Source: Gemmatimonadales bacterium UBA4456
GTDB taxonomy: Bacteria; Gemmatimonadota; Gemmatimonadetes; Longimicrobiales; Gaopeijiaceae
Assembly: GCA_002390225.1 (NCBI GenBank)
Contig: DGOW01000013.1
Coordinates: forward strand, 851 to 33,396
DNA: 32,546 nucleotides
Direction: 5' to 3'
The stretch's first letter is position 1, and each line of letters starts with the position of its first letter. The notes beneath the pieces are model-generated. The model did no database searches and was not told the origin of the DNA. It saw nothing but the letters and a program-made list of their open reading frames with translations. The position numbers and the translations under genes are program-made. Of this stretch, positions 1-9,500 are shown piece by piece.

Positions 1-676
1 AGTTCACCGTATCCGAAGCGTTGGCCACCAGAAGTCTGGCCCGGTCCACGCCAGCCCGCCGCAGCGTTTCTACGGAGTCGATTTCACCGGTGACGACCGG
101 AAGTCCGGCATCGTGCATGGCCACCGCGCGATCGGCATCCGGCTCGATGATATACGCAGGGATTCCGATGTGCTCCAGCCGACGAACCAGCCCCTCGGCG
201 ATCGGATCGTTCTTGCAGATGATCACATGACTCGAGACGTCACTCGGGACGTGCTGCAGTCGCCACACCCGATGCCGCGCCCGTTCTTCCAACCAGGGTG
301 CGTACACAAGCTGAATGAAGAGGAAGGGCAGGATGATGATCAGCATGACCACGCCGGTCAGGAGCACTACTGAGCTGAACGCCCGACCCAGATCGGTTTG
401 GAAGGTGATGTCGCCGAACCCCAGAGTGCTCATCACGGTCAGGGCCCAGTAAATGCCCGTAAACCACGAATGGTCCTGACCCTCTCGAGCCATGATCCAA
501 TGAAAGATGAGCCCATATGTCACGACGAACGTCGCGAGCAGGGCGATGTATCGGGCGAACGGTGCGATGCGATTGCGCATCTTCCCACCACCCTCGAGCA
601 GGGCCGAGAGCTGAGAACTGATCGTATTCATGCTGTCGTGGAAATCGCTTGGGTAGCCATAACGTCGAAGATCCAT
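1..676 (-). CDS. Potassium channel with TrkA-N (RCK) domain, 3' end outside window
   Basis: A two-transmembrane ion channel of the Ion_trans_2 type followed by a cytoplasmic NAD-binding TrkA-N domain; it would pass K+ across the inner membrane under ligand control. I translated it by hand because it has no stop inside the window. After a short N-terminal tail come a hydrophobic segment (FARYIALLATFVVTYGLIF), a pore helix with selectivity filter TLGFGD, a second long hydrophobic segment, then HVIICKNDPIAEGLVRRLE, the start of a Rossmann fold, and the GEIDSVETLRRAGVDRA stretch typical of TrkA-N. The filter is GFG rather than GYG, a tolerated variant. The start is either ATG 676 or ATG 631; neither has a clear Shine-Dalgarno, and I give the longer form. 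It diverges from the cytochrome/dehydrogenase operon. Family certain, exact start uncertain. Confidence 0.88.
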   Translation of the reverse strand, partial: MDLRRYGYPSDFHDSMNTISSQLSALLEGGGKMRNRIAPFARYIALLATFVVTYGLIFHWIMAREGQDHSWFTGIYWALTVMSTLGFGDITFQTDLGRAFSSVVLLTGVVMLIIILPFLFIQLVYAPWLEERARHRVWRLQHVPSDVSSHVIICKNDPIAEGLVRRLEHIGIPAYIIEPDADRAVAMHDAGLPVVTGEIDSVETLRRAGVDRARLLVANASDTVN

Positions 677-872
677 GACCGGGCAGCCCGGGGCAAATCC
701 ACCGGATCCTCGGCGAGGTTCCAATATGGCCGGAAGAGCCACGACATCGGGCGCACATCGGGCCTGGGACTTCTTCCCGGGCCCTCCTGGACTTGCGTGG
801 CCCCAGTCCAAGGGCGGAAGTTGTTTTGCTCCTCACTTCGCCGCTTCCCTCCACCCCTGAGGATAGCCTCGT
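677..872. promoter_or_regulatory. Divergent intergenic region with imperfect inverted repeat
   Basis: This 196-bp gap separates the K+ channel from the cytochrome c operon and must hold promoters for both. I found no convincing -35/-10 pair. It contains the inverted repeat TGGACT/AGTCCA around 790-812, separated by 11 bases, which could be an operator or a leader hairpin. The cytochrome gene has a usable GAGGA ribosome site about nine bases before its ATG. Confidence 0.35.
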
Positions 873-1655
873 ATGTCCATTTGGCCGCACAGATTCGCTG
901 CGTGGCTCGCAGCATTCGTCGTGATCGCCGCACCCGCCTCACTCAGTGGCCAGAGCGACGGAGATCACACGTACACGAGCGAGGCGATCGAGACCGGATC
1001 GCGTCTTTACGTAGCGGAGTGCGCGATCTGTCACGGCCCGAATGGAGATGAGGTGGACGGGATCAATCTCCGGACGGGAGCGTTCCGCCGCGTGAGTTCG
1101 GACGACGACATCCGAGCCATTGTGGCGGAAGGCGTCGGGGGCCAGCGCATGCCCGCCTTCGATCTCCGGCGGAACGAACTCGACGGTCTGGTCGCGTACA
1201 TCCGGGCCGGCTTCGATCCGACGGGCGTGGCCGTGCGCGTCGGTGACGCCGAGCGCGGGTCGGATCTCTTCTACGGAGCCGCCGACTGCGCCTCGTGCCA
1301 TCGCGTGAACGGCGAGGGCCCTCGGACTGCTCCGGATCTGAGCGAGATCGGCGCGATCCGAACGCCAGTCGCACTGCAGCGCGCACTACTCGACCCGGCA
1401 GCGGCCCTGCTCCCCATCAACAGGCCGGTCCGAATCGTGACGACCTCGGGCGAGGAGGTACGCGGACGACGACTGAACGAGGATACCTACACCGTGCAGA
1501 TGATCGACGGGAATGGACGCCTTCGCTCCTTCCTGAAGGCTGACCTCTCTGAATTCATGGTCAGCGCGGAGCCAACTAAACAACCAACAACGCTGTCTGA
1601 GGACGAGGTCGCCGACCTCGTCGGCTATCTGCTGAGCCTCACGGGGGAACGATGA
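873..1655 (+). CDS. Exported di-heme cytochrome c, electron acceptor partner of the PQQ dehydrogenase
   Basis: A 260-residue periplasmic c-type cytochrome. Residues 1-26 are a Sec signal ending around SLSGQ. The first heme site is CAICH at 50-54, with a likely axial Met at 93 in QRMPAF, as in class I cytochromes. The second is CASCH at 139-143. The region after it (about 130-235, with VRIVTTSGEEVRGR, then LRSFLKADLSEF) resembles the heme-binding domain often fused to dehydrogenases in Planctomycetes and relatives (TIGR02603-like); that match is from memory. Its stop overlaps the next start as ATGA, so the two genes are translationally coupled. The likely role is to take electrons from PQQ in the dehydrogenase and pass them to the respiratory chain. 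The role is inferred from pairing; the heme sites are seen directly. Confidence 0.93.
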   Translation: MSIWPHRFAAWLAAFVVIAAPASLSGQSDGDHTYTSEAIETGSRLYVAECAICHGPNGDEVDGINLRTGAFRRVSSDDDIRAIVAEGVGGQRMPAFDLRRNELDGLVAYIRAGFDPTGVAVRVGDAERGSDLFYGAADCASCHRVNGEGPRTAPDLSEIGAIRTPVALQRALLDPAAALLPINRPVRIVTTSGEEVRGRRLNEDTYTVQMIDGNGRLRSFLKADLSEFMVSAEPTKQPTTLSEDEVADLVGYLLSLTGER

Positions 1656-3304
1656 ACCTGCATCGCGCCGCGATGGTGGCGGCGCTCGCCGCCCTGCTCA
1701 CACCTGCTCCCTCGACGGCGCAGATCACGTACGACCGCATTCTTGACGCCTCCAGTGATCCGGGCAACTGGCTGACGTACAACGGTACCTATTCGAGTCA
1801 GCGGCATAGCGGCCTTGCTCAGATCACACCTGATAACGTCGACGATTTGGAGCTCAAGTGGATGCTCCCCAACCAGGTGTTCGGGGCCTGGCAAACGAAT
1901 CCGATCGTCGATGACGGCATCATGTATATCACGCAGAGGCCGAACGACGTCATGGCCGTCGATGCAGCCACGGGACGCGTATTCTGGCTCTACCGACACA
2001 CGCCGGCCGACGGCGCGCGTATTTGCTGCGGCGCAAACAATCGGGGCGTGGCCGTTCTGGATGAGCGCGTCTTCATGGGCACACTCGATGCTCGACTGAT
2101 CGCCCTCGATGCAGTTAACGGCCAGGAGTTGTGGAACATCGAGGTCGCCGACGTGAGCCTCGCGTATTCGATCACCATGGCGCCGCTCGTCGTCAAAGAC
2201 AAAGTCCTGGTCGGGGTTGGTGGTGGCGAGTTCGGCATCCGTGGATTCGTCGCTGCGTACGACGTGGAGACAGGTGAAGAGGCGTGGCGCTTCTACACGA
2301 TCCCCGGCCCCGGCGAACCAGGACACGAGACGTGGGAGGGTGACGACTGGGAGCACGGTGGCGCCCCGGTCTGGATTACGGGCTCGTTCGACCCCGACCT
2401 GAATCTTGTGTACTGGGGTGTCGGGAATCCTGGTCCTGACTGGAACCCTGGTCAGCGTCCCGGTGACAACCTGTACTCCGACGCCGTGGTTGCCCTCGAT
2501 GCCGATTCGGGAGAACTGGTCTGGCACTTCCAGTTCACCCCGAACGACGGCTACGACTACGATGCGGTGCAGGTTCCCGTTTTGGTCGATATGGATTGGG
2601 AGGGAGAGCCTCGGGAACTGATGCTCTGGGCGAACCGGAACGGCTTCTTTTACGTGCTCGACCGGGCGACGGGTGAGTATCTGTCCGGTACGCCGTTCGT
2701 GAAGGTGAACTGGGCGAGTGGGCTCGACGAGAACGGGCGACCGATCCAGACACCCCAGCCCCAGGGTGAACCTACGTGGCCGGGAAACCAGGGGGGGACA
2801 AACTGGTATCCGCCCTCGTACAGCCCGCGTACCGGTCTCTTCTATTTTGCGGCCTGGGAGGACTACGCCACGATTTATGAGCCCGAAGAGTCGACCTACA
2901 TTCCGGGTCGGTATTTCCTTGGTGGTGGCTTTTCTGTGCTGGCCCCGGTCGAAGGTGCCCCGACGATCGGGATCGGCCGGACGTCAATGATCAACAACTG
3001 GACCGACGTCGTTGGATACGGCTCGGTCAAGGCGCTCGACCCTGCGACGGGGGACGAGGTCTGGTCGTTCGAGCAGTTCGACGTAACGGACAGCGGCATG
3101 CTGACGACGGGATCCGATCTGCTCTTCACGGGAGGGCGTGAGGGATATTTCCAGGCGCTCGACGCACGCACCGGCGACTTGCTCTGGAAGGCGAGCCTCG
3201 GTGGACAGATTGTGATGGCACCGGTGACCTACATAGTGAACGGGCAGCAGTTCGTGACCGTGGTCTCGGGGAACTCCATGGTCACGTTCGGGCTGCGGGA
3301 CTGA
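1652..3304 (+). CDS. PQQ-dependent alcohol dehydrogenase with Asp-x-Asp lanthanide-type site
   Basis: A 550-residue periplasmic quinoprotein of the methanol/ethanol dehydrogenase family (eight-bladed propeller) that oxidises an alcohol using PQQ. The signal peptide is about 1-23. Repeated W-type blade motifs are present, such as LDAVNGQELW and LDADSGELVW. The adjacent-cysteine pair that packs on PQQ is C125-C126 (ICCG). By alignment to methanol dehydrogenases, metal ligands are E193 (GGGEFG), N259 (WGVGNP) and catalytic D302. D304, two residues on in YDYDAV, is the extra Asp that marks lanthanide-dependent enzymes (XoxF, ExaF, PedH); calcium enzymes have Ala or Ser there. It starts within the cytochrome c stop. 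No XoxJ-like gene is visible. The 3' end overlaps the convergent remnant gene by 23 bases. Family sure; substrate unknown. Confidence 0.95.
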   Translation: MNLHRAAMVAALAALLTPAPSTAQITYDRILDASSDPGNWLTYNGTYSSQRHSGLAQITPDNVDDLELKWMLPNQVFGAWQTNPIVDDGIMYITQRPNDVMAVDAATGRVFWLYRHTPADGARICCGANNRGVAVLDERVFMGTLDARLIALDAVNGQELWNIEVADVSLAYSITMAPLVVKDKVLVGVGGGEFGIRGFVAAYDVETGEEAWRFYTIPGPGEPGHETWEGDDWEHGGAPVWITGSFDPDLNLVYWGVGNPGPDWNPGQRPGDNLYSDAVVALDADSGELVWHFQFTPNDGYDYDAVQVPVLVDMDWEGEPRELMLWANRNGFFYVLDRATGEYLSGTPFVKVNWASGLDENGRPIQTPQPQGEPTWPGNQGGTNWYPPSYSPRTGLFYFAAWEDYATIYEPEESTYIPGRYFLGGGFSVLAPVEGAPTIGIGRTSMINNWTDVVGYGSVKALDPATGDEVWSFEQFDVTDSGMLTTGSDLLFTGGREGYFQALDARTGDLLWKASLGGQIVMAPVTYIVNGQQFVTVVSGNSMVTFGLRD

Positions 3305-3980
3305 GCGTCCCCGATTGATCCGATTCGATGAGCCCGTCGACCATGTGTACGACGCGGCGGCAGCGGCGGGCGATGGAGTCTACGTGTGTGACCAGAAAGA
3401 ACGCGGTTCCGGGCTGGCGATTGAAGGACTGGACTAGCTCCATGACCTGGGCGGTCGATTCCGTGTCGAGATTGCCGGTGGGCTCGTCCGGAAGGACGAG
3501 ATCCGGCTCGATTACGAGCGCGCAGGCAATCGCTACGCGCTGCTTCTGGCCTTCGGAGAGGTCGCTCGACTCGTAGCTCGCCCGATCGGCATCACGTTGT
3601 GGCTGGACCACCTCGCGCTCCGCATCCTCGATCAACTGTCGGGTGGAGGCCCTCACTTCCGGGAGTGCAGCCTCGGCCTGCCGCACGTTCGCTTGGGCCT
3701 CAGCAGCCTCGAGGGACACGAGCAGGTCACCGGCATTGACCCGGTCGCATTCCTCCACGAGCACCGCGGTCACCGTCCCCGTCGCAGAGACACTCGGTTT
3801 TACGCGCATCGGAACTCTGACTCGTCCCACGACGGCGAGCGTGCTCACGACGTCGCGCTGTTCAAGCGTCACGCGCTGCACTGAATCCGGTCGGCGCACG
3901 ATCAGCACTCCAACCATGACAATCGCGAGCATCAGACCGACCGCAACTGCTCGTCTCATCCATTTCTTTTTTGTACACAC
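3282..3980 (-). pseudogene. Chimeric remnant: N-terminal half of a membrane-fusion protein joined to C-terminal half of an ABC ATPase
   Basis: One open frame of 232 residues containing halves of two proteins that normally lie side by side in MacAB/Lol-type exporters. Residues 8-28 are a membrane anchor. Residues 60-92 are an HlyD-like lipoyl half (GTVTAVLVEECDRVNAGD), and 93-137 begin a coiled coil. From about 139 the protein is an ABC nucleotide-binding domain entered at its signature: LSEGQKQRVAIA at 141-152, Walker B LVLPDEPTGNLD to 172, H-loop His199. Walker A and Q-loop are absent, as is the rest of the fusion protein, and the signature has G-to-E, R-to-C and A-to-P changes against the usual consensus. 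This fits an in-frame deletion of about 1 kb, leaving a non-functional protein. The start is GTG 3980 or, more likely, ATG 3959. The permease is not present nearby. Confidence 0.8.
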
Positions 3981-4092
3981 TCGAGCAAACTGCCACGATC
4001 AGCGATGGCCGACCCAACTGCACCTTGTCCAGAACCTCCCGTGGGCCCGACCTTGGCCAACCTGTTCACAACCTCCGACCCTGAGGCCTGCC

Positions 4093-6477
4093 ATGACGAA
4101 GCCAACGCTTCCGACCCTCGTTCTCCTCGCTGCCGCGCTGGTGTCCGCGCGCCCGGCCACTGCCCAGGAGCCGAACTTCGGTCGCGCTGTTTCGATGACG
4201 TCCGACGAGTTGTTCATCGGACAGCCAGTGAACTGGTACGGCCCCGGTACGGTCTACGCGTATAGCTGGTCCGATGAGCGTAGCTGGGTGCAGGGCCAGC
4301 TACTGAGTGCGCCGGATTCCGCCCGGATGGACGACTTCGGTCGTGCCATCGCGTTTCAGAGCAACACGCTGGTCGTCGGAGCACCGAGGAAGCACGATGG
4401 CTCCGGCTCGGTCTATGTCTTCAGCCGTGAATCGGCCGCGGCTTCGTGGACCATCGAGTCCACCCTGGAACTACCGGCGGAGTACGACGGCGCGCAGCTC
4501 GGCGTTGCTCTGGCGCTGTCTGGGAACGATCTCCTCGTCGGGTCGCCTGCGATGGGCACCACCGGAGCTGTCCACCACTTCAGTCGCGACGGCGGTACTT
4601 GGTCGCTCGAGGGTACGCTCGCGCCGGACGATGACCCGGGTGCCGGCGCCTTCGGGACGGCGCTCGCGTGGGACGGTGAGCGCCTGCTTATTGGCGCGCC
4701 AGCCTCGGACGAGGGTGTCGGGCGCGTGTATGCCGCGGAACTCACCGCTGCTGGTGAGTGGAGTGCGCCCCGCCAGGTCGAGCTACCCGGCAACGTCACG
4801 ACGGAACGGGCAGGCGTGGGTCAGAGCGTGTTCATGACCGAGGAGCAGGCGTTCGTCGGCGCGCCGGGTGCGGCCGCCGTCGCGGTGTTGCATGCCGGAG
4901 CGGATGGGACGTGGACGAATGTCGAGACGCTACACCCCCCGACTGATCCAGACGGGTCCCAGTTCGGGTTTTCGGTCGGACGTGTGAGCGACGAGCTATG
5001 GGTGGGTGCACCCGGGATGGAGCGCAGAAACGGCCGAGTATTCCGGTTCGCTTCGGGGGCAGCTGGCAGCTGGACGGGTCCGGAGCGTCTGGACCCCGAT
5101 GACATCTCGGGTTCGTCGTGGCCACTCGGGTTCGGTTACTCCATTGCTGCTGCCGATGATCGGGCCATTGTGTCGATGCCCAGCCGTGACTTCGGGGAAG
5201 GGCGGGTGATGACGCTGGCCCACGACGGAGATGATTGGGCGGCGGGTCCCCTCCTCGAGGGCCGTATTCACCGGATCGGCTCGGAGCTTACGCCCGGTGA
5301 TCGATGTGCTGAAGGGCGCATGACCGAGTTCCCGTGCACGAACATGGAGCTCGTCGGTCACATGCCGGTCAGCGACCTCGGGGGCGAGCGCGGCGTCTGG
5401 GTGAACGACGTGTGGGGTTGGACCGATCCTGACACCGGGCGGGATTACGCGCTCGTGGCTCGCAGGGACGGTGTCTCGTTCGTGGACGTGACCGATCCCG
5501 CTACTCCGAGGCTCGTCGGCAATCTGCCGCGGACCGTCGGATCTCCTCCGTCGGTTTGGCGCGACATCAAGGTGATTGATGAATACGCGTATGTCGTCTC
5601 CGACGGTGCAGGGGCTCACGGGATGCAGGTTTTCGACCTGGCCCGGCTCCGTGCGGTCGATACCGAACCGGTCGACTTCGAGCCGGACCACACCTACCGG
5701 GAGATCTACAGCGCGCACAACGTGGTGGCTGACACAGCGTCGAAGTTCCTGTACATCGTCGCTGCGAACGGGGGTGGCCGGACTTGCGGCGGCGGGCTGC
5801 ACATGGTCGACGCCAGCGAGCCCGCGAGTCCCCAGTTCGCTGGCTGTTATACCGACACCGCCAGCCCGGGAGCCCGCGGCTATACGCACGACGCGCAGTG
5901 CCTCGTCTACGAGGGCCCGGACGATCGGTATCGGGATCGCCAGATCTGTGTCGGCTCCAACGAGTCAGAGATCAACATTGCGGACGTGACTGACAAGTCG
6001 GCCCCGGTCACGGTCGCCCGCATGAGCTATCCGAACGTCGCCTATGCGCACCAGGGATGGTTCGACGAAGAACAGCGGTACTTCTACATGAACGACGAGC
6101 TGGACGAACTGGCGGGAAACGTGACGGGCACACGTACCATCGTCTGGGATTTGACGGAGCTCGATGACCCGGTTGTGGCGAACGAGTACATCGGTCCGGT
6201 GCGGGCCTCCGATCACAACCTGTACGTCGTGGGAGACCGTATGTACCAGGCGAACTACGGGAGTGGTTTGCGGGTCCTCGACATCAGCGACCGGTCCAAC
6301 CCGCACGAGATCGCCTTCTTCGACAGCGCGCCGTATAACGAGAACGAGCCTGGCCACAGCGCTGGGCAGAGCGGGGCGTGGAGTAACTACCCGTTCTTCG
6401 AGAGTGGCGTCGTGATCTTCACCAGCGTCCGTGAAGGTCTGTTCATCATGCGTGTGAGTCCGCCGCCCGTGAGCTGA
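4093..6477 (+). CDS. Exported FG-GAP/LVIVD beta-propeller protein (choice-of-anchor B family), copy 1
   Basis: A 794-residue secreted protein with two repeat regions. A signal peptide covers 1-25 (ending ATAQ). The N-terminal half carries seven FG-GAP-like repeats, each of the form FGxAxA...LLVGAP...GxVYVF, consistent with a seven-bladed integrin-type propeller. The C-terminal half carries LVIVD-type repeats (DGVSFVDVTDPATPRLVG, then GLHMVDASEPASPQFAG, then GLRVLDISDRSNP) and conserved Asp/His/Cys blocks such as SAHNVV, THDAQC, AHQGWF and MNDELDE. This is the layout of the choice-of-anchor B family, which has no known activity. The frame is open upstream to 3643, but ATG 4093 begins a proper signal peptide and has GAGG six bases upstream. 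A diverged paralog lies at 13415-15856. Confidence 0.9.
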   Translation: MTKPTLPTLVLLAAALVSARPATAQEPNFGRAVSMTSDELFIGQPVNWYGPGTVYAYSWSDERSWVQGQLLSAPDSARMDDFGRAIAFQSNTLVVGAPRKHDGSGSVYVFSRESAAASWTIESTLELPAEYDGAQLGVALALSGNDLLVGSPAMGTTGAVHHFSRDGGTWSLEGTLAPDDDPGAGAFGTALAWDGERLLIGAPASDEGVGRVYAAELTAAGEWSAPRQVELPGNVTTERAGVGQSVFMTEEQAFVGAPGAAAVAVLHAGADGTWTNVETLHPPTDPDGSQFGFSVGRVSDELWVGAPGMERRNGRVFRFASGAAGSWTGPERLDPDDISGSSWPLGFGYSIAAADDRAIVSMPSRDFGEGRVMTLAHDGDDWAAGPLLEGRIHRIGSELTPGDRCAEGRMTEFPCTNMELVGHMPVSDLGGERGVWVNDVWGWTDPDTGRDYALVARRDGVSFVDVTDPATPRLVGNLPRTVGSPPSVWRDIKVIDEYAYVVSDGAGAHGMQVFDLARLRAVDTEPVDFEPDHTYREIYSAHNVVADTASKFLYIVAANGGGRTCGGGLHMVDASEPASPQFAGCYTDTASPGARGYTHDAQCLVYEGPDDRYRDRQICVGSNESEINIADVTDKSAPVTVARMSYPNVAYAHQGWFDEEQRYFYMNDELDELAGNVTGTRTIVWDLTELDDPVVANEYIGPVRASDHNLYVVGDRMYQANYGSGLRVLDISDRSNPHEIAFFDSAPYNENEPGHSAGQSGAWSNYPFFESGVVIFTSVREGLFIMRVSPPPVS

Positions 6478-6504
6478 CGGCGTGAGTTCACGCCGTCAGC
6501 TCAC
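6469..6504. terminator. Perfect 17-bp inverted repeat between convergent genes
   Basis: GTGAGCTGACGGCGTGA at 6469-6485 is followed, after a two-base centre, by its exact reverse complement at 6488-6504. The stop codon of the FG-GAP/LVIVD gene (6475-6477) lies inside the left arm, and the convergent BNR gene ends at 6542. It would form a long hairpin in RNA from either strand and is a good candidate for a bidirectional transcription terminator, although there is no clear U-tract on either side. Confidence 0.7.
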
Positions 6505-6541
6505 GCCGTGGTCTGGCAGCGGACTCAGCGACCGGTGTGTC

Positions 6542-9500
6542 TCATCGTCCCACCCGTCTGCCCGGCGTCCACGGCGCGCCAGCATCGGCCAACGCTTGCT
6601 CGACAGCCGTCATCTGCTCGTCGAGGAAGGTGGCCAGGCTGTCCTGGAACGCCCCGAAGTCCGTTTCCGCCATCCGCAGATTATTCTGCATGGTGCCTGT
6701 CGGGGTCTGACGTGTGCCCCAGGAGGCGGCGGCTCGCCGGGCCCGTCCCGAGATCGATGGGGAGGTCGACTGACTGAGTGAGCCGCGCACGGGGTCGCCG
6801 TTGAGTGCCAGTCGGAGATCGTCGAGGCCCTGAGCGAGTCGGTCGAGTCGCCCATGGAGTGCGGGGTCGGCGGAGGGTGTGCGTTCGAGTGCCGCACGCA
6901 TGAAGCGGAGGCGTTCCGAGGCCTGGGACATCTCCGAGCTCGCGATCGAGATCTGGCGCTGCAGCTCGGCCACGCGGAGGTGGAATGCCTCGACCGCCTT
7001 GAAGTCGGTTCCGGTGGGTGCGGTGGGCACCGGTCGCAGGTTGAAGGTCTGCGCAGCTCCCACCTCGGTCGTCGTACCGCCATCGATGATGACGAGCTGC
7101 GCCACGTATGTACCCGGTGCCGCGAGTGGACCGGTCGGCTCGGTGACCCAGGGTGGCCGGAACGCGGGGTCGGCGAAGCTGACCGGGTTGGGTGCAGGGT
7201 GTCGCATGTCCCATGTCACCCGATGCACGCCCTCACGCGCCGGGACCTCGACCCAACGGATCGGGACGCCGTTGCCGTCCGTGATGCGCACGCGAGCCAT
7301 GGGCTCTGATTCGTTACGCTCCGCGCGGAGCGCGTCGTAGCCTGGGAAGGGGACGTCCTCGCCAGCGAGGCGCTGAGTGTCTTCACGCTCACCGCGCACA
7401 TGTTCAGCAGTCTGCCGCACCTCAGGCACATGTACGGTGAACGTCGCACCGAAGGGTGGGTTGTCACCCGCCCAGGCCGTAGAGCCGAGCGTCGGCCGAC
7501 CGACGGCCTGGTTGGTGGGTGACGGGATGAACCACCATGCGTCGCGAAGGGGCATGACTCCGCCAGCCTGCTCGAGGGCACCCTGTGCCAGAGCACGGAG
7601 CGGGGCGTAGTCGTCCAGAATCCAGATGCCTCGCCCGAACGTCCCACCGATAATGTCGTCGTCGCGACGATGGAGCTGCACGTCACGGAAGGCGATGGTC
7701 GGAGCGCCGGAGTTCAGGCGATGCCAGTTCATGCCGCCGTTGAGGGTGAACCAGAGAGACGTCTCCCCCGCCAGGATCAGCAGATCAGCGACGACATGGT
7801 CTTGCTGGAGGGCCCAGACGAGTTCGCCGTCCGGGAGGTCGCCCCGAATCGAGGTCCAGCTGCGGCCGTGGTCGTCGCTTCTGAAGATATGCGGGGCGTA
7901 GTCACCCAGTTTGTGCACATCCGCGAGTGCAAATACCGTCGCGGCATCATGCTCACTGGCGACGACCTTGTTGATGAAGGATCGCTCCGCCACGCCCGGC
8001 AGGTCCGACGCTCGTGTCCATGTCGAGCCGGCGTCCGTCGTGACGTGAATCAGACCATCGTCGGAGCCTGCGTACAGGGTCCCCTCGGCCACGGACGACT
8101 CCGAGATCGTGGTGATCGACGCGTACTTCGACATGGCGCCGTTGTCGTGCAGCGCGTCGAGCTCCCAGACACGTCCCATGTAGGGAAGCGTGTAGCGGTC
8201 GGTATCTGTCGTGAGGTCACCGGAGATCGCAGTCCAGTTGTCACCGCGGTCGTTGGAAGCCCAGAGACGCTGGGATGCGTAGTAGATTCGGGCGGGGTCG
8301 TGCGGCGAGATCAAGATCGGCGAATCCCAGTTCCATCGTTCCGCCGGTTCTCCCGGCGCCTCGACCGGTTGAATCGCCATCACCTCACCGCTGAGACGGT
8401 CGACCCGCTGCAGGTTCCCCTGCTGCGTCATCATGTACATGAGGTTTGCGTCCACGGGATCGAAGGCGACGCCGTACCCGTCGGCACCGAGCGGGAACAG
8501 CCAGTCCTCGTTTCGCACACCCTCCGTGGTCTGGGTACGGGCCGGGGCCCAGAGAGTCCCCAGGTCCTGCGCGCCTGCGAGGAGTTCGTAAAAGGGCTCG
8601 GAGTTCGACGCGGCCACCTTGTAGAACTGTGCGATGGGCAGGTTGGGGAAGTGGCGCCACGTCGCACCTCGATCGAAGGTCTCGTAGAGACCCGCATCCG
8701 TCCCACCCAGCATGTGCAGCGGATTCGCCGGGTCGATCCAGAGTGCGTGGTTGTCCGAGTGCTTGTCGCGTCCGGTCTCGAGGTTGTCGAACGTTGCGCC
8801 CCCGTCGTACGTGACCTGGAAGAAGACGTCCATCTGGACGACGATGTCGGCCTCGGTCGGGGACGCCTCGATCTCCTGGTAGTAGTGAGGTCCGGTCCCG
8901 CCGGAGATATAGCTGTTCCTGCGCTCCCAGCTCTCCCCGCGGTCAGTGGATCGGTAGAAGCCCTGCTCGCCCCCGCTGGCTTCGACCGTGGCATAGACGA
9001 GATCGGAATCCGCCGGTGTAACGGCGAGGCCGATCTTGCCGATGTCACCAGTGGGCAGGCCGTTCGTGACCTCCTTCCAGGTGCGGCCTCCGTCCGTGGA
9101 CTTCCAGATGCCGGATTCGGGGCCACCACCCATGTATCCCCAGGTATGACGCCGGCGCTGGAACGCCGCTGCGTAGACCGTGTTGGGGTCGTCCGGTGCG
9201 AACTCCAGATCTGTGACGCCGGTGTTCTCGTCGATGGTCAGGGTGGGTGTCCAGCTCTGCCCCCCATCCTCCGACATGTAGACGCCCCGCTCTCCGCCCG
9301 CCGACCAGAGCGGACCTTCGGAGGCTACGAGTACGACATCAGTGTCTTCCGGATGGACGAGGATCTTTCCGATATGCTCCGTGGCTCCCAGGCCCATGTT
9401 CTCCCACGACGCGCCGCCGTCTAGGCTGCGGTAGACGCCCGTGCCCCACGCAACGTGCCGTCCGCTGACGTTCTCACCCGTCCCGACCCAGACGATCTCG

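Noticed and set aside
3643..4092. N-terminal extension of FG-GAP/LVIVD copy 1
   Set aside because: It is antisense to the MFP-ABC remnant, and a proper signal peptide with GAGG begins at 4093.
7670..9424. Long plus-strand open frame (584 codons) inside the BNR gene
   Set aside because: It is antisense to a well-supported propeller gene, its product has no family pattern and it reflects high-GC codon bias.
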